From DATBLE01 sp963808815 (GTDB taxonomy: Bacteria > Actinomycetota > Thermoleophilia > Gaiellales > Gaiellaceae), in assembly GCA_963808815.1 (NCBI GenBank), contig CAWEGI010000015.1:310001-374000 (forward strand): a stretch of 64,000 nt of DNA. The letters run 5' to 3'. Shown here one piece after another: positions 60,004 through 64,000 of this stretch (position 1 is its first letter; every line of letters begins with the position of its first letter). The position numbers and the translations under genes are program-made. The notes beneath the pieces were generated by a model that saw only the letters and a list, made by a program, of their open reading frames with translations, was not told where the DNA came from and searched no databases.

Positions 60004-61785
60004 GGCCCGGCGACCGGCAGCTCGAGCGTGAAGGTCGCGCCCTCGCCGGGCGTCGAGGCGACCGAGAGCGTGCCGCCGTGTGCCTCGGCGATCGAACGAG
60101 CGATGAACAGGCCGAGGCCGGTGCCGGGCTTGCCCAGGCCGACGTTGGCGCGGCCGAACCGCTCGAAGATCAGCCCGTGCTGCTCGGCCGGTATGCCCGG
60201 GCCCGCGTCCTCGACGATGACGAGGACGCGGCCGTCCTCGGCGCGGGCCCGGACGTCGACCACCTCGCCGGCCGGCGAGTACTTGACTGCGTTCTCGAGC
60301 AGGTTCCGCACCACCTGGCGCAGCCGCTCGCGGTCGCCGCGGACACTCGGCACGTCCCCGTCCGCGCGCGCGACCACGCTGACCTCGTCCTGGTGCAGCG
60401 CGAAGCCGGCGACCGTGGCGCGGACGAGCTCCGCCACGTCGACTTCCGTGAAGCGGTACGAGAAGGTGCCCGCCTCGATCCGCGACGTGTCCAGCACGTC
60501 GCCGATCAGCGTCGCCAGCCGGTTCGTCTCGTCGGCGATCAGGGACGAGGAAGGCCGCGCGCTGGTCGGCGTTCAGCTCACGCCAGCGCTCCTCCAGCGT
60601 CCGGGCGGCGCCGATCACGGCCGCCATCGGGCTGCGCAGCTCGTGCGAGACCAGCGACACGAAATCGGCGCGGAGCGCCGACAGGCGGCGCAGTTCGGCC
60701 ACTGTCGCCCGCTCGGACTCGTACGCCCGGATGTTCTGGACGCTGCTGGCGAGCAGCCGTCCGAGCAGCGCCGCGAGCTCGAGCTCGTCCTCGTCGAAGG
60801 CGTCCGCCTGCCGGCGCAGGATCGAGACCATGCCGATCGGCAGGGTCCCGAGCAGCAGCGGCGCCGCAACCCGTGAGTTGAGGCCGATCGCGGTCAGCGG
60901 CACCTCTTCCGGGTAGCGATGGTCGCCCATGTCGCGTCGGTACACGGTCTCGCCGGTCCGCAGCACCTCGTCGACGAGGGCTCCCGGCGGCAGCGCCTCC
61001 CCAGGTGGAAGCACGATGTCGTGCATGAGGCCGGCGGTCGCCATCACCCGCACGTGGCCCTCCTCCAGAAGCATGATTGCCGTGCGGTCGAACGGGACGA
61101 GGTCGCGCAGCTCACGGATGAACGCGCCGAACGCCTCCTCGAGCTCGAGCGACGAGCCGAGCGCCTGCGCGCAGCGGTTCGCGGCGTCGATCGCGTTGCT
61201 GCGCCGGTCTAGCTGGTCCTGCAGCTGCTCCGCCTCCTGCACGCTGTCGTGGGCGACGGCGGTTTCCGTTGTGAGCCGCTCGACGAGCCAACCGACGATG
61301 AGGGCAATCATCACTTCGATGACGACCTGCACCGCGACGTTCTCCCAGCGGAACCGCTGGTCGAAGTGGTGGTCGCGGAGCCACTCGAACCCGAACAGCA
61401 CCGGGACACTCGCCGCGGCGAGCACCAGCCCGCCGCGAATCCCGTAGCGGAAGGCCGCCTCGACTACGACGAGGATCATGACCTGCCGGATCGGGGCCGT
61501 CTCCTGGAAGTAGAGCCCGAGGAGGAAGGCCGAGACGACGACGAAGTCGAAGACCAGGGCGGCGAGGCCGAGCCGTCGGAGCGCGTTCCGGTCGAGCTCA
61601 CGCCGGGCCAGGAGTAGCAACACGACTGCCCCCGCAGCGAACGCGGCGGTCGTCGCCCAGAGCCACACCCCCTGGCCGACCGTGTACGGATCTGCGACGA
61701 CCGCCTGGAGGGCGACGAAAGGCACGGCCCCGAGCCGGACCCAGGCGAGCCAGCGCTCGGCGTGCGCCCGCTGCTCGTGGCTCAC
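60000..61785 (-). CDS. Membrane histidine kinase with GAF domain (frameshifted)
   Basis: About 594 residues after repair. Five or six membrane helices fill residues 13-170, then a coiled coil (SVQEAEQLQDQLDRRSNAIDAA), a GAF domain (about 205-350, with LRDLVPFDRTAIMLLEEGHVRV and AIGLNSRVAAPLLLGTLPIGMVSI), the phospho-acceptor His381 in SLVSHELRSPMAAV, and ATP-binding boxes NLLENAVKYSP, EDAGPGIPAEQ and GTGLGLFIARSIAEAHGG. The frame breaks at about 60547 (RAAFL to SLIADETNRLATLIGD). No response regulator is adjacent. The start GTG overlaps the queG stop by four bases and its stop shares CTAG with pafBC. Confidence 0.9.
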
Positions 61786-62786
61786 GCCGAAGGCTCCCGT
61801 TCGGCGATCCGGGCCAACGCCCACTCGGCGTGCTCGCGCAGCAGGTCGTCGTCGCCGCTTGCGAACGGCTCGGCCAGCGCCGCGTCGGCGGCGCCGCCGA
61901 CGTTGCCGAGCGCTACGAGCGCGTTCCGACGCAGGTAGCGCGGATCGTTGCGGGGGACATAGAGCCTGCGGTAGCGCCCGACCAGCGCCGATCCGTCTGC
62001 CTGCAGCCAGTCGACCAGCGAAACCGTGGGCTCTCCGTGCGCGGGATCGTCCCTGCGGCGCTTCTCGACGCCGCGGTTCCAGGGGCAGACCTCCTGGCAG
62101 ATGTCGCAGCCGTAGACCATGTCCGCCAGCGACTCCCGGTAGGCCTCCGGGATCGGCTCGGGCGCCTGTGTCCAGTAGGAGAGGCACCGGTTTGCGTCGA
62201 GCGTGCCCGGCTCGTCCAGCGCGCCGGTGGGGCAGGCGTCGATGCAGAGGCGGCAGTCGCCGCAGTCGAGCTCGAGCGGCGGAGACGGCTCGACCTCGAC
62301 GTCGGTGACGAGCGTGCCCAGGACGACCCACGACCCGTGACGGCGAGTGATCAACATGGTGTTCTTGCCGTAGAAGCCGACGCCGGCCCGTACGGCGCCC
62401 TCGCGGTCGACGTGCTGGTTGGCGTCGACCAGGACGCGGTACGACCCGCCCAGCCTCGCGCCGAGCGCATCGAGCTTCTCGCGGAGCTCGGAGTAGCGGT
62501 CGCTCCAGGCGTAGCGGGGCAGGCGCCCCTCGCCGGGGCCCGGCGGTGCAGCCGGCGCGTAGTAACAGAGCGCGGCGGCCACGACCGTCCGGGCGCCCGG
62601 CAGCAGCGTCTCGGGGTGGCAGGACACCTCGGGCTGCGCCATCGTGAAGCGCATGTCCGCGAACAGCCCGCGGGCGCGCCGTTCCCGGATCTGCAGCTCG
62701 GTCTCCGTGTACGGCACGGCGGGCGCGGCCCCGATCGCGTCGATCCCGAGCTCCTCGGCGAGTCGGTCGAGCTCGACCGTCGTCAC
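61782..62786 (-). CDS. queG: Epoxyqueuosine reductase QueG
   Basis: Cobalamin-dependent iron-sulfur enzyme of 334 residues for the last step of queuosine synthesis. Two [4Fe-4S] motifs are present, CGDCRLCIDACPTGAL and CDICQEVCPWN, with GFYGKNTMLITRRHGSWV and SYWTQAPEPIP typical of QueG. A C-terminal HEAT-like region is shown by RRNALVALGNVGGAAD and HAEWALARIAE. It follows the lipoprotein gene (GTGA overlap) and overlaps the histidine kinase gene. With tgt and queA in the same window, the modification pathway after preQ1 is nearly complete. Confidence 0.93.
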   Translation of the reverse strand: MTTVELDRLAEELGIDAIGAAPAVPYTETELQIRERRARGLFADMRFTMAQPEVSCHPETLLPGARTVVAAALCYYAPAAPPGPGEGRLPRYAWSDRYSELREKLDALGARLGGSYRVLVDANQHVDREGAVRAGVGFYGKNTMLITRRHGSWVVLGTLVTDVEVEPSPPLELDCGDCRLCIDACPTGALDEPGTLDANRCLSYWTQAPEPIPEAYRESLADMVYGCDICQEVCPWNRGVEKRRRDDPAHGEPTVSLVDWLQADGSALVGRYRRLYVPRNDPRYLRRNALVALGNVGGAADAALAEPFASGDDDLLREHAEWALARIAEREPSA

Positions 62787-63181
62787 GACCGCATTGTGAC
62801 GCCTGGCGCGCCCCGACAGGCGAGCGCACCCAGGCGGCCCGAGTAGCCGGCGATCTTCCCCTGGGCGATCGCGAGCTGAACGAGCGGATCCATCTTCTCC
62901 TGCTGCTGCTTCCGGCCCTCGATCACGTCCGCGGCCCCGACAGCGAGCCGCTCCGCGCTCAGCCAGCGCTCGTACAGGTCGCGCTCGTCGGCCGGCGGCC
63001 GCAGCCTCCGTAGGCCGGCGATCCTCGCTCGGTGCGTCTTCGTCTCGCGGCAAACACGGTCGGCCGAGGCGGCGAAGCCTGCCTTCGTCGGCGGAGGGCT
63101 CTGCCGGCCGTGTGAGCCGCCGCCGCAGCCGGTGAGCAGCACGACCGCTGCCGCCCCGGCGATCGCCAGTTTCCCGGACAC
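62783..63181 (-). CDS. Small lipoprotein of unknown function
   Basis: A 132-residue protein with a lipobox: KLAIAGAAAVVLLTGC places Cys19 after a hydrophobic signal. The mature part has two cysteines (VCRETKTHRARI, LGALACRGAPG) and helical charged segments. I do not recognise a family. GTG 63181 is chosen because TATAGT lies six bases upstream and because this start puts the lipobox at the right distance; an ATG at 63220 would extend a polar stretch before it. Its stop overlaps the queG start, making an odd lipoprotein-queG-kinase operon. Confidence 0.75.
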   Translation of the reverse strand: MSGKLAIAGAAAVVLLTGCGGGSHGRQSPPPTKAGFAASADRVCRETKTHRARIAGLRRLRPPADERDLYERWLSAERLAVGAADVIEGRKQQQEKMDPLVQLAIAQGKIAGYSGRLGALACRGAPGVTMRS

Positions 63182-63187
63182 GTTCCG

Positions 63188-63197
63188 ACTATACGAT
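63188..63197. promoter_or_regulatory. Overlapping divergent -10 boxes, lipoprotein and dehydrogenase
   Basis: ACTATACGAT gives TATAGT on the minus strand (63193-63188) and TACGAT on the plus strand (63192-63197), each six bases from a GTG start (63181 and 63204). Only 22 bases separate the two start codons. Confidence 0.6.
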
Positions 63198-63203
63198 CGT
63201 TCA

Positions 63204-64000
63204 GTGAAGGCAATCGTCATCCACGAGGACGGCGGGCCAGAGGTCCTCCGCTACGAGGACATCCCGGATCCGTTCGCGGGGCCTGGCGAGGTCCTGGTGC
63301 GAATGCGCTTCGCGTCGCTGAACCACTTGGACGTCTGGACGCGAAAGGGCCTCCCGTCGGCGCCGAAACCGCACATCCTCGGGGCGGACGGATCCGGCGT
63401 GATCGAGGCGCTCGGCGACGGTGTCTCCGATCTGGAGCCCGGCCAGCCGGTCGTGATCAACCCGGGGCTCGAGCACGACGGGGTCATCCACGTGATCGGC
63501 GAGCACACACAGGGGGTGCACGCGGAGCTGGCAGCGATTCCGGCGACGAACGTGGTCCCGCTGAGAGACGGCGTCTCGTTCGAGGAGGCGGCGGCCTTTC
63601 CGCTGGTCTACGAGACCGCGTACCGGATGCTGGTCACGCGGGGCGCTCTTCAGGCGGGCGAGTGGGTGCTGATCTGGGGAATCGGCGGCGGGGTCGCGAC
63701 CGCGGCGTTCCGGATCGCGCAGGCGCTAGGGGCGCGGACGATCGTCACGTCGTCCAGCGACGCGAAGCTCGCCCGGGCGGCGGAACTCGGCGCCGACCTC
63801 ACGGTGAACCACGAGAGTGGCGACGTGGTCGCGGCTGTCAAGGAGGCGACCGGCCGGAGGCGCCGACGTCGTCGTCGAGACCGTGGGCGAGGCCACGTGG
63901 AAGCGCACCCTGGACGCCGCGCGGCCCGGCGGGCGGGTCGTCGTCTGCGGGGCGACCTCGGGCCCGAACCCGCCGGCGGCGCTGCATCGGCTCTGGTGGA
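63204..64000 (+). CDS. Quinone-oxidoreductase/alcohol-dehydrogenase family protein, truncated by window end
   Basis: Medium-chain dehydrogenase/reductase of the zinc-less or mixed MDR group. The N-terminus KAIVIHEDGGPEVLRYEDIPDP, SLNHLDVWTRKG, HILGADGSGVIEALGDGV and the Rossmann segment LIWGIGGGVATAAFRIAQALGARTIVTSSSDAK are typical. The frame breaks near 63857 (EATGR to GADVVVETVGEATWKRTLDA), again one extra base, and the gene runs off the end at 64000. Typical zinc ligands are not visible. The substrate is unknown. GTG 63204 is six bases after TACGAT. Confidence 0.88.
   Translation, partial: MKAIVIHEDGGPEVLRYEDIPDPFAGPGEVLVRMRFASLNHLDVWTRKGLPSAPKPHILGADGSGVIEALGDGVSDLEPGQPVVINPGLEHDGVIHVIGEHTQGVHAELAAIPATNVVPLRDGVSFEEAAAFPLVYETAYRMLVTRGALQAGEWVLIWGIGGGVATAAFRIAQALGARTIVTSSSDAKLARAAELGADLTVNHESGDVVAAVKEATGRRRRRRRRDRGRGHVEAHPGRRAARRAGRRLRGDLGPEPAGGAASALV

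Noticed and set aside
57781..62829. Minus-strand open frame of 1682 codons spanning the whole pafBC region
   Set aside because: It is Arg/Pro/Gly-rich antisense text over pafBC. Only its part from about 60550 to 61785 is real coding sequence (the histidine kinase). Long stop-free shadows are expected at this GC content.
661..63860. Programmed ribosomal frameshifting as the cause of the split genes
   Set aside because: The breaks share no slippery heptamer or downstream structure, occur up to three times in one gene, and hit genes not known to use recoding.
1..64000. CRISPR arrays, tRNA or rRNA genes, insertion sequences, prophage or integrated elements
   Set aside because: I saw no regularly spaced repeats, no cloverleaf or rRNA signature, no transposase or integrase motifs and no flanking direct repeats. 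Coding composition is uniform apart from the AT-rich leader at 57.2 kb.

Overview
This is a GC-rich, densely packed chromosomal window, most likely from an actinobacterium. The closest fit is the class Thermoleophilia (Gaiella or Solirubrobacter relatives). The reasons are a cell-wall/division (dcw) cluster with ftsZ but no ftsA, a fused two-WYL PafBC-type regulator, an F420-type LLM oxidoreductase, a DPPR-synthase-like UbiA protein, many GTG starts, and the near-universal use of a TANNNT box 6-10 nt before start codons (leaderless transcription). The genus cannot be fixed by eye. No tRNA, rRNA, CRISPR, insertion sequence or prophage was seen.

Layout. 1-9 kb: tail of a membrane protein, gltX with an MFS exporter, endonuclease IV, a Ca2+/H+ antiporter, a beta-lactamase-fold hydrolase with threonine aldolase, and rlmN. 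9-14 kb: the glycine cleavage operon gcvT-gcvH-gcvPA-gcvPB plus a DUF1992-like gene. 14-29 kb: the dcw cluster, all on the minus strand and transcribed right to left: mraZ, rsmH, ftsL, ftsI, murE, murF, mraY, a small unknown ORF, murD, ftsW, murG, murC, murB, ftsQ, ftsZ. A promoter with four MraZ-type boxes sits in front of mraZ. 29-35 kb: homocysteine methyltransferase family protein, an ECF sigma factor overlapping a DNA-alkyltransferase, a cyclic-nucleotide-binding protein, an ArsR regulator with its operators and an SRPBCC/cupin pair, an LLM oxidoreductase, an atypical response regulator and an arylamine N-acetyltransferase. 35-43 kb: UbiB kinase, a phasin-like protein, fused SecDF, YajC, Tgt and QueA. 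43-50 kb: a cell-envelope block (DPPR-synthase-like enzyme, a secreted protein with a two-component system, a peptidoglycan amidase, a class A beta-lactamase-like protein, a DUF4015-type glycosidase). 50-64 kb: cation/proton antiporter, thiolase, a hydrolase/adenylate-cyclase fusion, aldehyde dehydrogenase, zinc-ribbon and SPOR proteins, PafBC, a GAF histidine kinase, QueG, a lipoprotein and a truncated quinone-oxidoreductase-type dehydrogenase.

Functionally the window joins peptidoglycan precursor synthesis (MurB-F, MraY, MurG) with polymerisation and septation (FtsI, FtsW, FtsQ, FtsL, FtsZ), protein export (SecDF-YajC) and three steps of the queuosine pathway (Tgt, QueA, QueG).

The assembly needs caution. 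About nineteen conserved genes or gene segments are interrupted by frameshifts. Every one I could resolve has the same sign (one extra base), and they cluster at 0-10, 16-25.5 and 48-64 kb, with none between 25.5 and 48 kb. I treat these as probable sequence errors, so the affected genes are annotated as single CDSs spanning the break. I did not find a clearly new multi-gene system. The most interesting signals are the compact bidirectional leaderless promoters, repeated hairpin families at gene ends, the convergent CTAG stop overlaps, and several odd proteins noted in the findings.
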